Positions 15,224 to 24,154 are shown, numbered from the stretch's first letter. The stretch is DNA of 64,000 bases from Hymenobacter sp. 15J16-1T3B (GCF_020711235.1 NZ_JAJFAV010000001.1:496001-560000); one strand, 5' to 3'. The notes: generated by a model not told the origin, from the sequence alone. Translations and numbers: made by a program.

Positions 15224-17002
15224 TTAGTCCGTCACGTACTGCATCTGGTAGAGCTGGGCGTAGTAACCGCCCGGCAGGCGCAGCAGCTCCTCGTGCTGCC
15301 CGCTTTCCTTGATTTCGCCGCGGTCGAGCACGATGATGCGGTCGGCTTTCTGGATGGTGCTCAGGCGGTGGGCAATGACCAACGAGGTGCGGCCCTGCAT
15401 CAGCTTCTCGATGGCCTGCTGAATCATTTCCTCCGTCTCCGAGTCCACCGAGGAAGTGGCTTCGTCGAGGATGATGATGCGCGGGTCGTACACCAGGGCG
15501 CGCACGAAGCTGATGAGCTGGCGCTGGCCGACCGACAGCGTAGAGCCGCGCTCCATCACCTTGTACTGCAGCCCGCCGGGCAGCCGCTCGATAAACTTAT
15601 CGGCCCCCACGAGCTGGGCCGCGTGCCAAATCTGGGCCTCCGTGATGTCGTCGTTGCCCAGGGTGATGTTGTCCTGAATGGTGCCATTGAAGAGGAACAC
15701 GTCCTGCAGCACTACGCCGATGTGCTTGCGCAGCGCTTTCAGGTCGTACTCGCGCAAATCGTGGCCGTCGACGCAGATTTCGCCCTGCTGAATGTCGTAG
15801 AAGCGGCTGAGCAGGTTGATGATGCTGGTTTTGCCCGCCCCGGTAGCGCCCACGAAGGCCACGGTCTGCCCGGGCTTCACGTCAAAGTTGATGTCCTTGA
15901 GCACCCACTCCGGCTCGTTGTAAGCGAACCACACGTGGCGAAACTGCACCTCCCCGCGCAGCGTGGCGGGTCGGCGCGTGCCTTCGTCGGGGATGAAGTC
16001 CTGGCTGTCGAGCAGCTTGAGCAGGCGCTCGGTGCTCACCAGGCCCAGCTGCAGGGTGTTGAACCGGTCGGCAATCTGCCGAATGGGCCGGAAAAACAGC
16101 GCGTTGTACATGATGAAGGCAATGAGCGCGCCCTTGGAGATGGTGCCCTCGATTTGCCCGTGCGAGGCGTACCACACCAGCAGGCCCACGCCCACCGCGC
16201 CCAGCACCTCGGCTACCGGGAAGTAGATGCTGTAGTAGAGCACCGAGCGGATGTTGGCGCGGGTGTGCTCCTGGTTGAGCTTTTCAAACTTGCGGAACTC
16301 GCGCTGCTCGTTGTTGAAAATCTGCACGATGTTCATGCCTGTCAGGTGCTCTTGCACGAAGGCGTTGAGGTTGGCCACCGCCGTGCGCACCTCCTGGAAC
16401 GACTTCTTGACCTTCTCCTTGAACACGTAGGTGCTGAAGAGCAGCGGCGGAATTACCGAGAGGCTCACCAGGGTCAGCCGCCAGTCGATGTAGAACATGA
16501 AAGCCATGATGAACACCAGCTGCAGGATGTCGCCAATCATGGCCGCCAGCCCCTCGCTGAACACGTCCGACAGCGTTTCCACGTCCGAAATGTTGCGCGT
16601 GACGAGCACCCCGATGGGCGTGCGGTCGAAGAACTGCAGGCGCAGGTTCAGGATGTGGCGGTAGAGGTCCACGCGGATGTCGCGCACGATGTACTGGCCC
16701 AGCCAGCCACCGTAGTAGGTCTGCAGGTAGCTCACGCCGGTATGAAGCACCAGCAGGCCCAGCAGCAGGGCAAACATGCGGTTTAGCCCCGGCCAGTCGC
16801 CGTTGCTGATCTGCACATCCACCATCTGCTGAATCAGAAAGGGGCGCACCGTGCCCAGAGCGGCGGTGGCAATGGTCAGGACGATGAGCAGCGCAAACAC
16901 GCCGCGGTAAGGCCGGATATAGACCATCAGGCGCCGCAGCACCTGCCAGTCGAAGATGTTGCCGGCTTTGGCGGAGGTAGCGGCGGGCGCAGCAGATTCC
17001 AC
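15224..17002 (-). CDS. ABC exporter, fused membrane and ATPase domains (MsbA/MdlB-like)
   Basis: 592-residue half-transporter that would act as a homodimer in the inner membrane. Six membrane helices span about residues 40-320; the NBD starts near 350. Walker A is GATGAGKTSIINLL, the signature LSVGQRQLISFVRAL, Walker B RIIILDEATSSVD, and the H-loop IAHRLSTI. The C-terminal LYQMQYVTD is typical for exporters. Starts at GTG 17002 (VESAAPAATSAK). It resembles the lipid/multidrug exporters widespread in Bacteroidota; the substrate cannot be inferred. Its stop codon abuts a palindromic repeat, and the GyrI-like gene follows. Confidence 0.93.
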   Translation of the reverse strand: MESAAPAATSAKAGNIFDWQVLRRLMVYIRPYRGVFALLIVLTIATAALGTVRPFLIQQMVDVQISNGDWPGLNRMFALLLGLLVLHTGVSYLQTYYGGWLGQYIVRDIRVDLYRHILNLRLQFFDRTPIGVLVTRNISDVETLSDVFSEGLAAMIGDILQLVFIMAFMFYIDWRLTLVSLSVIPPLLFSTYVFKEKVKKSFQEVRTAVANLNAFVQEHLTGMNIVQIFNNEQREFRKFEKLNQEHTRANIRSVLYYSIYFPVAEVLGAVGVGLLVWYASHGQIEGTISKGALIAFIMYNALFFRPIRQIADRFNTLQLGLVSTERLLKLLDSQDFIPDEGTRRPATLRGEVQFRHVWFAYNEPEWVLKDINFDVKPGQTVAFVGATGAGKTSIINLLSRFYDIQQGEICVDGHDLREYDLKALRKHIGVVLQDVFLFNGTIQDNITLGNDDITEAQIWHAAQLVGADKFIERLPGGLQYKVMERGSTLSVGQRQLISFVRALVYDPRIIILDEATSSVDSETEEMIQQAIEKLMQGRTSLVIAHRLSTIQKADRIIVLDRGEIKESGQHEELLRLPGGYYAQLYQMQYVTD

Positions 17003-17212
17003 AGGCAGCGGGTGGGATTAAGTGGGCAGGAGAATGGGTTCGGCAGTAAACCGCCCAAACGCGCCGCAAGTTACGCCGGCCAGCCCGTAGGAGTGACTAT
17101 CGACCCGTCAAGCCGAACAACACTTGTCCACTCGTAGCACTATAATAAGCAAACATATTCGACGCTATAATTGACGAAGTGCACCTATCGTTTTTTGCCT
17201 GATTATCCAGTG

Positions 17213-17602
17213 TCAAAGCGTTTTTATTGTTTCAAAGGAAATTGTTTTACAGTTCACATAAAACCTGGATTTTAGGTGCTCTTCGCGGGTATTTGCAGGT
17301 ATGATATAAGGAGCAAAATCAGCTATTACGCTTTCATCAACATCTGATATATATAACTGTGCCCAACCGATAACTGAATTATTATCTAAATCAAGTTTAT
17401 TTATATATTCAAAAACATCGAAGAATTTTAATTCTACTATTTCCCAACTCTCCGCTTCATAATTATATACTTCTATTTGAGTACAAATGTCTGTCATTGA
17501 ATCTAATAGCACAACGCTTACATTTCGGATGATACAGTCGTCAAGCTCTTGATACATAGCGCAAAACTGCGCTATAGACGAATTACTCCCCATGGATTGC
17601 AT
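17213..17602 (-). CDS. low-GC orphan protein, unknown function
   Basis: 129 residues from ATG 17602. The frame continues open upstream into the reverse side of truA, but the AT-rich composition and normal-looking protein begin here, just downstream of truA. The protein is acidic and non-exported: IAQFCAMYQELDDC, then VVLLDSMTDICTQIEVYNYEAESW and SVIGWAQLYISDVDES. Composition is far lower in GC than every neighbour, with ATA, AAA and TTA codons. Small acidic single-domain proteins of this style are often immunity proteins of toxin systems, but I see no toxin gene nearby and do not claim it. Recent acquisition is likely. Confidence 0.6.
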   Translation of the reverse strand: MQSMGSNSSIAQFCAMYQELDDCIIRNVSVVLLDSMTDICTQIEVYNYEAESWEIVELKFFDVFEYINKLDLDNNSVIGWAQLYISDVDESVIADFAPYIIPANTREEHLKSRFYVNCKTISFETIKTL

Positions 17603-17649
17603 TGCTGTTTCATCATGCCCTTTATTGGCAACAAACTTTTGATTACACC

Positions 17650-18495
17650 TTAATATGAAGAGCCTTTTCCCTCGGTCTGCTGCCAGTAGAAAGGCCGCAG
17701 CTCGGCGTCCGTCACGAAGAAGGGCTTCTCCGCCGGTTCCTGGTCCGGCAGCAGCACTTCCGGCGGATACTCCACCCGGCTCAGGAATAGTCCCTGCGCC
17801 GGGGCCGCGCCGCTGGCCGCAATGCGCTGCTGTTGGTGCAGTACCTCGGCAAACTGCGCGGGCGTGAGCCGGCCGCGGCCCACGTCGAGCAGGGTACCCA
17901 CCACGAGGCGCACCATGCCGCGCACGAAGCGGTTGGCCCGGATGCGAAACATCAGCCCGTGCGGCGTGGGGTGCCAGCCGGCCTCGTGTACCCAGCAGAC
18001 GTAGTGCGTCTCGGCCCCCTTCACCTTGGAAAACGCCGTGAAGTCGCGCTGCCCGACGAGGTGCTGGGCCGCCTCGTTCATGGCCGTCACGTCGGGGGCT
18101 TTGTCGAGCCACAGGGCCTGGTCGCGGCGAAACGGGTCCCGGCGCAGCGCCACGTGGTACTCGTAGGAGCGCGCCACGGCCGAAAAACGGGCGTGGGCCT
18201 CGGGCTGCACCGGCGTGAGGGCGTAGGCGCCGATGTCGTGCGGCAGGGCGCGGTTGAGACGGTAGAGCAGCTGCTCCAGGGTCAGCCCCGCGGGCAGTTC
18301 GGCATCGAAATGCGCCACTTGGTGACTGGCGTGCACGCCCGCGTCGGTGCGGCCGCTGCCCAGGGAGTACACCGGCTGCCGCAAAATCTGCGTGAGGCGA
18401 CGGTCCAGTTCCTGCTGCACGCTCGGCGCGTTGGGCTGCATCTGCCAGCCGCAGTAGCCGGTGCCGTCGTAGGCGAGTTCGAGGAAGTAGCGCAA
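17650..18495 (-). CDS. truA: tRNA pseudouridine(38-40) synthase
   Basis: Converts U38-40 in the tRNA anticodon arm to pseudouridine. 281 residues. N-terminal RYFLELAYDGTGYCGWQMQPNAPSVQQELDRRL and the catalytic Asp in GSGRTDAGVHASHQVAHF (around residue 50) are decisive, with RMVRLVVGTLLDVGRG near the C-terminus. Start chosen at TTG 18495 (MRYFLEL), where similarity begins; the frame is open to 18549, but that extra part is encoded by a palindromic repeat. It lies in a minus-strand run downstream of the GNAT gene. Confidence 0.93.
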   Translation of the reverse strand: MRYFLELAYDGTGYCGWQMQPNAPSVQQELDRRLTQILRQPVYSLGSGRTDAGVHASHQVAHFDAELPAGLTLEQLLYRLNRALPHDIGAYALTPVQPEAHARFSAVARSYEYHVALRRDPFRRDQALWLDKAPDVTAMNEAAQHLVGQRDFTAFSKVKGAETHYVCWVHEAGWHPTPHGLMFRIRANRFVRGMVRLVVGTLLDVGRGRLTPAQFAEVLHQQQRIAASGAAPAQGLFLSRVEYPPEVLLPDQEPAEKPFFVTDAELRPFYWQQTEGKGSSY

Positions 18496-18498
18496 AGG

Positions 18499-18583
18499 AA
18501 ATTGGGAATTATGAATGCGGCAGTGGCTTGGTGCCGGCCGGTTTGTCAATCAGCCACCCATTCCCAATTCCGCATTCAGAATT
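18499..18583. repeat. intergenic repeat with AATTGGGAAT / TGAATGCGG words
   Basis: The 54-base gap between truA and the GNAT gene, and the ends of both genes, hold two inverted copies of the words AATTGGGAAT and TGAATGCGG (left part 18499-18520, right part 18560-18583). The right part encodes the last residues of the acetyltransferase; the left part touches the truA start. A, T and G-rich wording differs from the GC-rich genes. Insertion of a small repeat at a gene junction is the simplest reading. Confidence 0.55.
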
Positions 18584-19131
18584 AACGAGTAGAGCAGGCC
18601 GTCGACGGTTTGCCCGTCCTTGGTGATGCTCTTGCGCAACCGGCCTTCCAGCGCAAAGCCAGCCTTTTCAAGCACGCGCGCCGAGGCAGGGTTGTACTCG
18701 AACACCGTCGCGTAAAGCCGGCACAGGTCGAAATGCGTCAGCGCGTAGGCGGACAGCGCTTCGACGGCCGCCGTGCCGATGCCGCGGCCCCAGCAGACAC
18801 GGCCCAGCCAGTAGCCAATTTCGGCCGAGCGGCGGCTGATGTCGTCCTGAAACAGCACGCTGATGGAACCGGCCGCCTCGCCGTCCACCTCAATGCACAG
18901 GTGTAGGTCGCGGCTGCCGTCGGCATTCACAAAGCGCACGTACCACTCGGCGTCGGCCAGGGTGTAGGGGTGCGGAAACCGGTCGCGCAGGTTGCGCCAA
19001 ATGTCCCAGTCGTTGGCGTGACGGGTCAGCGCAGGCGCGTCGGCGGGAGCAAAGGGCCGCAGGCGCGCGCCGGCCACGGGCAGCGGCAGCACAGGCCGCA
19101 GCAACTCCGAGGAGGCCGGCGCGGCCGCCAT
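18550..19131 (-). CDS. GNAT family N-acetyltransferase (RimJ/RimL-like)
   Basis: 193 residues. Resembles ribosomal-protein-alanine acetyltransferases: GARLRPFAPADAPALTRHANDWDIWRNLRDRFPHPY at the front, then EIGYWLGRVCWGRGIGTAAVEAL, where the acetyl-CoA pyrophosphate loop is R/Q-x-x-G-x-G/A (WGRGIG), and ASARVLEKAGFALEGRLRKSITKDGQ near the end. The ATG at 19131 overlaps the thiolase stop codon by one base (TAATG), implying translational coupling. Its last residues (AELGMGG) are encoded within a repeat, so the C-terminus may have been altered. Substrate unknown. Confidence 0.85.
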   Translation of the reverse strand: MAAAPASSELLRPVLPLPVAGARLRPFAPADAPALTRHANDWDIWRNLRDRFPHPYTLADAEWYVRFVNADGSRDLHLCIEVDGEAAGSISVLFQDDISRRSAEIGYWLGRVCWGRGIGTAAVEALSAYALTHFDLCRLYATVFEYNPASARVLEKAGFALEGRLRKSITKDGQTVDGLLYSLILNAELGMGG

Positions 19132-20330
19132 TACAGCTTCTCGTAGATGACCGCAGCCCCCTGCCCTACCCCGACGCACATGGTGGCCAGGCCGTAGCGC
19201 ACGTCGTCGCGGCGCTGCATCTCGTGCAGCAACGTGGCCGTGATGCGCGCGCCCGAGGCCCCCAGCGGGTGGCCAATGGCAATGGAGCCGCCGTTGACGT
19301 TGATTTTGGCCGGATCCATGTCCAGCGCGCGGCAGCAGGCAATGACCTGGGCGGCAAACGCCTCGTTCAGCTCGATCAGGCCGATGTCGTTGATGGTCAG
19401 GCCGGCGCGCTGCAAGGCTTTCTGAGTGGCCGGAATCGGCCCCACGCCCATCACGGCCGGATCAACACCCGCCACGGCCGCCGACACCACCCGGGCCAGC
19501 GGCTTCAGGTTCAGACGCTTCACGGTTTCCTCGCTCACCACCAGCGTGGCAGCCGCGCCGTCGTTGATGCCGGCCGAGTTGCCGGCCGTCACGGTGCCGT
19601 TCGGGATGAAAGCCGGCTTCAGGGTAGCCAATTTCTCCAGGGCCGTGGCGCGCGGGTGCTCATCGGTGTCGAACATCACGGCCTCGGTCTTGGGCTGGGC
19701 CACGAACACCGGCACGATTTCGCGGCGGAAACGGCCCTTCTCAAACGCCCGCTGGTATTTACGCTGCGAGTCGAAAGCCCACTGGTCCTGCTCCTCGCGG
19801 GTGACGCCGTACTGCTTGGCCACGTTCTCGGCGGTTTCGCCCATGGAGTACGGGTGGTGCAGCTTGGCCAGTTTGGGGTTCACGAAGCGCCAGCCCAGCG
19901 TGGTGTCGTGGGCGGTGAAGTCGCGGCCGAAGGCCGTTTCCGACTTGGCCATGACGAACGGGGCGCGGGTCATGCTCTCGGCCCCACCAGCCAGGTACAC
20001 GTCGCCGTCGCCGGCACGTACGGCGCGGGTAGCGTCGATGATGCTCTGCAGGCCCGAGGCACACAGGCGGTTCACCGTCACGCCAGCCACCGACAGCGGC
20101 AGGCCCGCCAGCAGCGCGGCCATGCGGGCCACGTTGCGGTTGTCCTCGCCCGCTTGGTTGGCGGCGCCGATGATAACGTCTTCGATGGTGTTGGGGTCGA
20201 TGGTCGGGTTGCGGCGCAACAGTTCGCGCAATACGACGGCGGTCAGGTCGTCGGGGCGCACGGCGCTGAGGGCGCCGCCAAACTTGCCGACGGGCGTGCG
20301 CACCGCGTCGACGATATAGGCTTCGGGCAT
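19131..20330 (-). CDS. acetyl-CoA C-acyltransferase (thiolase)
   Basis: 399 residues, thiolase superfamily: cleavage of 3-ketoacyl-CoA in beta-oxidation, or the reverse condensation. The acylated Cys is in NRLCASGLQSI (about residue 90), the His in GGSIAIGHPLGASGARI (about 350) and the second Cys in TMCVGVGQGAA (about 382). The N-terminus EAYIVDAVRTPVGKFGGAL is typical of FadA/PcaF-type enzymes. An acyl-CoA dehydrogenase and an electron-transfer module lie elsewhere in the window (39.3 and 25 kb), compatible with fatty-acid oxidation but not linked by operon. It begins the coupled pair with the acetyltransferase. Confidence 0.92.
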   Translation of the reverse strand: MPEAYIVDAVRTPVGKFGGALSAVRPDDLTAVVLRELLRRNPTIDPNTIEDVIIGAANQAGEDNRNVARMAALLAGLPLSVAGVTVNRLCASGLQSIIDATRAVRAGDGDVYLAGGAESMTRAPFVMAKSETAFGRDFTAHDTTLGWRFVNPKLAKLHHPYSMGETAENVAKQYGVTREEQDQWAFDSQRKYQRAFEKGRFRREIVPVFVAQPKTEAVMFDTDEHPRATALEKLATLKPAFIPNGTVTAGNSAGINDGAAATLVVSEETVKRLNLKPLARVVSAAVAGVDPAVMGVGPIPATQKALQRAGLTINDIGLIELNEAFAAQVIACCRALDMDPAKINVNGGSIAIGHPLGASGARITATLLHEMQRRDDVRYGLATMCVGVGQGAAVIYEKL

Positions 20331-20362
20331 TGGAGTAATGCGGGTTAGCGGAGTCTTTTGGC

Positions 20363-20370
20363 TACTTTTG
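20363..20370 (+). promoter_or_regulatory. -7 promoter element of the DUF4293 gene
   Basis: Perfect TAnnTTTG (TACTTTTG), 40 bases before the start codon, in the gap shared with the divergent thiolase gene. Confidence 0.65.
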
Positions 20371-20410
20371 CCGGCCGTCGTCGGCCTGCCATTCGCTCAT
20401 AACAACAAAG

Positions 20411-20878
20411 ATGATACAAAGAATTCAAAGCGTTTTCCTGCTGCTGCTTGCCATCTGCATGGCCTGCGTCCTGTTCCTGCCGATCTGGGCCAAAACCGAC
20501 CCGCAAACCAACCAGACCGTCACGCTCACGGCCACGCAGCTGACCCCGACCAACCCGGCGCAGGCCCCCATTGCCACGTACGCCATTGCTGCCCTGGCCG
20601 TCCTCTCGATTGTGGTGGCCCTGGCCGAAATTTTCCAGTACAAGAAGCGCATGACCCAGCTCATGCTCGGCTCGCTGAATCTGCTGCTCATCTCGGCCAC
20701 CATCGGCGCGGCGTTCTACTATTCGTCGCAGGGCGAGCAACTGGTCAACGTGAAGATGCCCGGCACCTTCGAAGCCGGTTTCTACCTGCCCACGCTGGCC
20801 TTGCTGCTCAACCTGCTGGCCAACCGCTTCATCCGCCGCGACGAGAAGCTGGTGCGCTCCATGGACCGCCTGCGCTAA
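20411..20878 (+). CDS. DUF4293 family membrane protein
   Basis: 155 residues of a Bacteroidota-specific four-helix inner-membrane family with a characteristic start (MIQRIQSVFLLLLAICMACVLFLP). Membrane segments lie at about 7-25, 55-75, 83-102 and 117-137. The C-terminus is basic (RRDEKLVRSMDRLR), placing it in the cytoplasm. Function unknown. Single-gene unit with its own promoter and a very strong terminator. Confidence 0.88.
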   Translation: MIQRIQSVFLLLLAICMACVLFLPIWAKTDPQTNQTVTLTATQLTPTNPAQAPIATYAIAALAVLSIVVALAEIFQYKKRMTQLMLGSLNLLLISATIGAAFYYSSQGEQLVNVKMPGTFEAGFYLPTLALLLNLLANRFIRRDEKLVRSMDRLR

Positions 20879-20915
20879 GCTCCGCTGACCGGCTTACAGG
20901 CCGAAGAGCTTGTCC

Positions 20916-20964
20916 GTAACAACAAACGCCCCAACGCTAGCTGCGTTGGGGCGTTTGTTGTTAC
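20916..20964. terminator. bidirectional terminator
   Basis: A perfect 22-bp stem (20916-20937 with 20943-20964) and a five-base loop, with A-rich and T-rich outer ends, lies between the convergent DUF4293 and DUF4476 genes. Confidence 0.92.
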
Positions 20965-20986
20965 GGCCGGCGGCGGTGGTAGCGGG

Positions 20987-21928
20987 TTACGCGCCGCGGT
21001 TCTGCTCGATGAACTGCTGCATTTCCCGCACGCTAGCATCGAAGGTAAACACGTCGTAGACGCGGTAGAAGTTCTGCCGGTCGGCCACGCGGCCGTAGGC
21101 AAACTTGGCCAGTTCCACGCGGCCCCGGTCGAAGTCGAAGCCCTGCAGCAGGCGGCGCAGGTCCTCGCTGCGGATGTCGCTTTCGGCCAAGGCTTGCTTG
21201 GCCAACAGCACTTTCTGGTCTTCAAAAGACCGCGCCTTCACCGCCTGAAACAGCTGCTCGGTTTCCTGCGGCGTCAGCAAGTGGCGCTGGTTGGCGTAGC
21301 CGCCGTTGCCATAGTCGTGGTTGGTATAGGTCCCGTTGCCGTAGCCGCCGCTGTTGCCCGGGCCCGGCTGCGGATAGCCGCCACCGTAATTGCCGGCCGG
21401 CGGCTGGGTGCTAGGTCCGGGGTGGTTGCTGCCGTAGCCGCCGTTGTCGTAGCTGCCCTCGTCGTTGCGACCGTACCAATCGTCGCGGGTGCCGGGGGCG
21501 GGCCAGCTGCTCGGGCCGCCGAAGGGCGTGGGCTGGCACTGGTAGCCGTAGTCGTCGGGGCGGCCGGGCCCGCGGCCGCCGGCCCAGCCGGACAGCGGCG
21601 CCTCACTCACGCGTTGCAGCACGGGCGGGTAGCCCCGGCGCGTCACCAGCACGAAGCGGCTTTCGCGGCCGGGCACCAGGTCGACGCGGGTGCGGAAGCT
21701 GAGCACTCCGCCGTTGGCCGGCAGCTGAAACTCGGCCCAGTGCTGACCCGGGGCCAGTCGTTCGAAGCGCACGTCGGTCATGCCCGCGCGCCCGCCGATG
21801 CGGTAACCGTCGAGACGCAGGCGGAAGGGCAAGCCGCGCTCGGAGCGCACGGCCAAACCCGCTGGAATGGCCAGGGCCACCTGCACCGTCAGCAGCAGGC
21901 TCAAGCCCAGTAGTAAGATGTTTTTCAT
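20987..21928 (-). CDS. exported DUF4476 domain protein with Gly/Tyr/Asn-rich linker
   Basis: 313 residues with a signal peptide (MKNILLLGLSLLLTVQVALA). Residues about 25-115 form a beta-rich domain (LPFRLRLDGYRIGG...HWAEFQLPANGG...SRFVLVTRRG). Residues about 120-215 are a low-complexity linker of G, Y, N, P and S. The C-terminal 90 residues (LTPQETEQLFQAVKARSFEDQKVLLAKQALAESDI...) are the DUF4476 helical domain, common in Bacteroidota exported proteins. Role unknown, probably envelope-associated. The linker has GGYGNG- and NYGGGY-like units but no exact repeats. Confidence 0.85.
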   Translation of the reverse strand: MKNILLLGLSLLLTVQVALAIPAGLAVRSERGLPFRLRLDGYRIGGRAGMTDVRFERLAPGQHWAEFQLPANGGVLSFRTRVDLVPGRESRFVLVTRRGYPPVLQRVSEAPLSGWAGGRGPGRPDDYGYQCQPTPFGGPSSWPAPGTRDDWYGRNDEGSYDNGGYGSNHPGPSTQPPAGNYGGGYPQPGPGNSGGYGNGTYTNHDYGNGGYANQRHLLTPQETEQLFQAVKARSFEDQKVLLAKQALAESDIRSEDLRRLLQGFDFDRGRVELAKFAYGRVADRQNFYRVYDVFTFDASVREMQQFIEQNRGA

Positions 21929-22045
21929 AGCTGTAAGAGGGCGAAGCGCCGCTTCCAGAGTGGCAGCGGCTGCGAGGCGCTAAGCCAACATCTGTGCCAA
22001 TTCCGCGCACGATTCAGCACGAGCCAGCGTCTCCCCGAAAACAAA

Positions 22046-22074
22046 AGCCCCCGCACCAGGTCGGTGCGGGGGCT
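22046..22074 (-). terminator. terminator of the PorE-like gene
   Basis: A 12-bp stem (AGCCCCCGCACC at 22046-22057 with its complement at 22063-22074) followed on the minus strand by TTTTGTTTTC, 26 bases after the stop codon. Confidence 0.88.
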
Positions 22075-22099
22075 CAAGAAGCGCTGCGGTTGCAGACGC

Positions 22100-24154
22100 T
22101 TAGTTGGTCGTCGAGGGCGTGGCGTTGATCTTGGTCACCTTGAACTCCGTGCGACGGTTCTTCTGGTGCTCTTCCTCGGTCTTCGCGTTCTTAATCACCG
22201 GCTTCGTTTCGCCGTAGCCCTTAGCCGTGATGCGAGCGGCCGGCACCCCTTTCGAAATGATGTAGTCCACGGCCGACTGCGCACGCTTCTGCGACAGGGT
22301 CTGGTTGAAGGCATCTTTACCGCGCGCGTCGGTGTGCGAGCTAAGTTCGATGTTGATGTCCGGGTTGTCCACCAGCGTCTGCACCAGCTTGTCCAGCTCC
22401 GTGGCTGCATCCGGGCGGATGTCCCACTTGTTGTAATCGTAGAAGATGTTCTCCACTACGATGGCCTTGTTCACGACGATTTTGTCGAGCGTCAGGGTCA
22501 CCGGCACGGTGATGTCGTTCTGCTCGTTGGGCAGCTGATCCTGCGTTGGGGTCTTGCCCACGGTGCTCACGTTCTGACGAGCCGTGAAGTAACCGCCGCG
22601 GTCAGCCATAAAGGTGTACGTAGCCGAGGTATCAAGCTTCACCTTGAACGAGCCGTCGGCAGCCGTTCTCACGTCCTGCTTTTGCCCGTTGCCCGCGGTG
22701 ATGGTCACCGTTTCATCAGCCAGCGGCTCGGTAGCGCCGGTCTTGGCGTCCTTGCCCAGCACCTTGCCTTCGGCGTAGAAGGTCACGAGCTTGAGCGGCT
22801 TCTTGCGGAACATGTACAGGTCGTCCGAACCCTTACCACCGGAACGGTTCGACGAGAAGATGCCCATGTCGTTGCCGGTCAGGTACGGCGCGAAATCGTC
22901 GCCGGTGCTGTTGATCGGCGTGCCCAGGTTGGCCACTTTGCCGTTCTTCTCCACGCGGAACAGGTCGAGCTTGCCGAAGCCCGGGTGCCCGTCGGACGAG
23001 AAGTACAACGTGCCATCCGGGCCCACAGCCGGGAAGTTCTCGTTACCGGGGGTGTTGATCTGGTCACCCAGGTTCTCGGGAGCCGAGAAGCGGTTGTTGG
23101 CGCCCAGCGTAGCCTTGTACAGGTCGTTGCCGCCCTGCCCGCCGGGGCGCGACGAAGCGAAGTACAGCGTCTGCCCGTCGGGCGAGAGCACCGGCGAGAA
23201 GTCGTCGGCCTTGCTGTTGTTCACGCCGCGCACCAGTTCGGGCTCGGTCCAGGTGCCGCCGCGGAAATACGACACGAACAGGTCCACGCTCAGCAGGCCT
23301 TTCTTCGAGCCGTCGTTCGAGCGGGCGAAAATCATCATTTTGCCGTCAGGCGAAAACGTCGCCGAGGCCTGGTGCATGTTCGGCTTGTTGAACACCGGCT
23401 TGCCGGCGTCCTTGTCGTTCTTGGCCGGAGCCGCCGGGGCCGGCGTAGTGCCGGTGGCACCAGCGGCAGGCGCCGGCGCAGCGGCGGCACCACCCATGGC
23501 CACCGTTTCGTAGGGCATTACCGTACCGCCAGTCATCTTCTCCGCGTCATCGAACTTGATGGCGTAGAGGTGGTTGAAGCCTTCACCGTTGCCGGGGTAT
23601 TTTTTCCCGTCGCGGCCCGAGGCAAACACCAGCTCTTTGGTGTCGGGCTTGATGGTGGCGCTAAAGTCGGACGAGGCCGTGTTGATCTGGTCCAGCGGGG
23701 TCACCTCGTTGTTGTTGCGCATGGCCATCAGGCCGGGTACGGCCTTGGCGTTCTGCGCTTCGCGCTCGGCGCGGGCTACCAGCGTGCGGTTGGTGCCGCT
23801 GGTGGAGTACTGCTCAAACTGGGTAGCGGCCTCCTCGTACTTGCCGTTGGCTTTCAGGGCCAGGCCGTAGTAGAAAGGCGCATCGGCATTCTTCACCCCA
23901 CCATCCAGCGCAGCCTTGTAGTACTGCTCGGCCTGCTCGATGCGGTTCGACATGCGGTAGGCCTCGGCGATTTTGTAGTTGGCCGTGGCAATGTCCTTGC
24001 CCTTAGCCACATCGGCCTTGTAGAGTTCAATGGCGGTTTCATACTCGCCACGGGCAAAGCGCTTATCGGCTTTGCTCAGCCCGCCCGACGCGGCGCAACC
24101 GCCCAGGACGGCCACCGAGCCAGCCGCTGCGCAAGCAACGATGAGGTTCTTCAT
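22100..24154 (-). CDS. OmpA-family lipoprotein with TPR, PD40 propeller and CRD domains (PorE-like)
   Basis: 684 residues. The lipobox is VAVLGGC, with Cys20. TPR-like repeats fill about 25-115 (KADKRFARGEYETAIELY, YYKAALDGGVKNADAPFYYGLAL). PD40/beta-propeller blades follow at about 130-440 (FSPDGKMMIFARSN, LSPDGQTLYFASSRPGG, VGPDGTLYFSSDG). A carboxypeptidase-regulatory-like domain spans about 455-545, and an OmpA C-terminal peptidoglycan-binding domain about 570-684 (IELSSHTDARGKDAFN, LSQKRAQSAVDYIISKGV). This exact order is that described for PorE, the peptidoglycan-anchored lipoprotein of the type IX secretion machinery, although paralogues with the same architecture exist. The T9SS-type substrate at 6.9 kb gives it a plausible job. 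The 5' leader is CCA-rich. Confidence 0.85.
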   Translation of the reverse strand: MKNLIVACAAAGSVAVLGGCAASGGLSKADKRFARGEYETAIELYKADVAKGKDIATANYKIAEAYRMSNRIEQAEQYYKAALDGGVKNADAPFYYGLALKANGKYEEAATQFEQYSTSGTNRTLVARAEREAQNAKAVPGLMAMRNNNEVTPLDQINTASSDFSATIKPDTKELVFASGRDGKKYPGNGEGFNHLYAIKFDDAEKMTGGTVMPYETVAMGGAAAAPAPAAGATGTTPAPAAPAKNDKDAGKPVFNKPNMHQASATFSPDGKMMIFARSNDGSKKGLLSVDLFVSYFRGGTWTEPELVRGVNNSKADDFSPVLSPDGQTLYFASSRPGGQGGNDLYKATLGANNRFSAPENLGDQINTPGNENFPAVGPDGTLYFSSDGHPGFGKLDLFRVEKNGKVANLGTPINSTGDDFAPYLTGNDMGIFSSNRSGGKGSDDLYMFRKKPLKLVTFYAEGKVLGKDAKTGATEPLADETVTITAGNGQKQDVRTAADGSFKVKLDTSATYTFMADRGGYFTARQNVSTVGKTPTQDQLPNEQNDITVPVTLTLDKIVVNKAIVVENIFYDYNKWDIRPDAATELDKLVQTLVDNPDINIELSSHTDARGKDAFNQTLSQKRAQSAVDYIISKGVPAARITAKGYGETKPVIKNAKTEEEHQKNRRTEFKVTKINATPSTTN

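Noticed and set aside
15188-16786. 532-codon open frame opposite the ABC exporter
   Set aside because: Shadow; Walker motifs are on the minus strand.
17603-18112. N-terminal extension of the low-GC orphan into the truA region
   Set aside because: Its sequence (Arg/Gly/Ala-rich) is simply the truA region read out of frame; composition changes abruptly at the true start.
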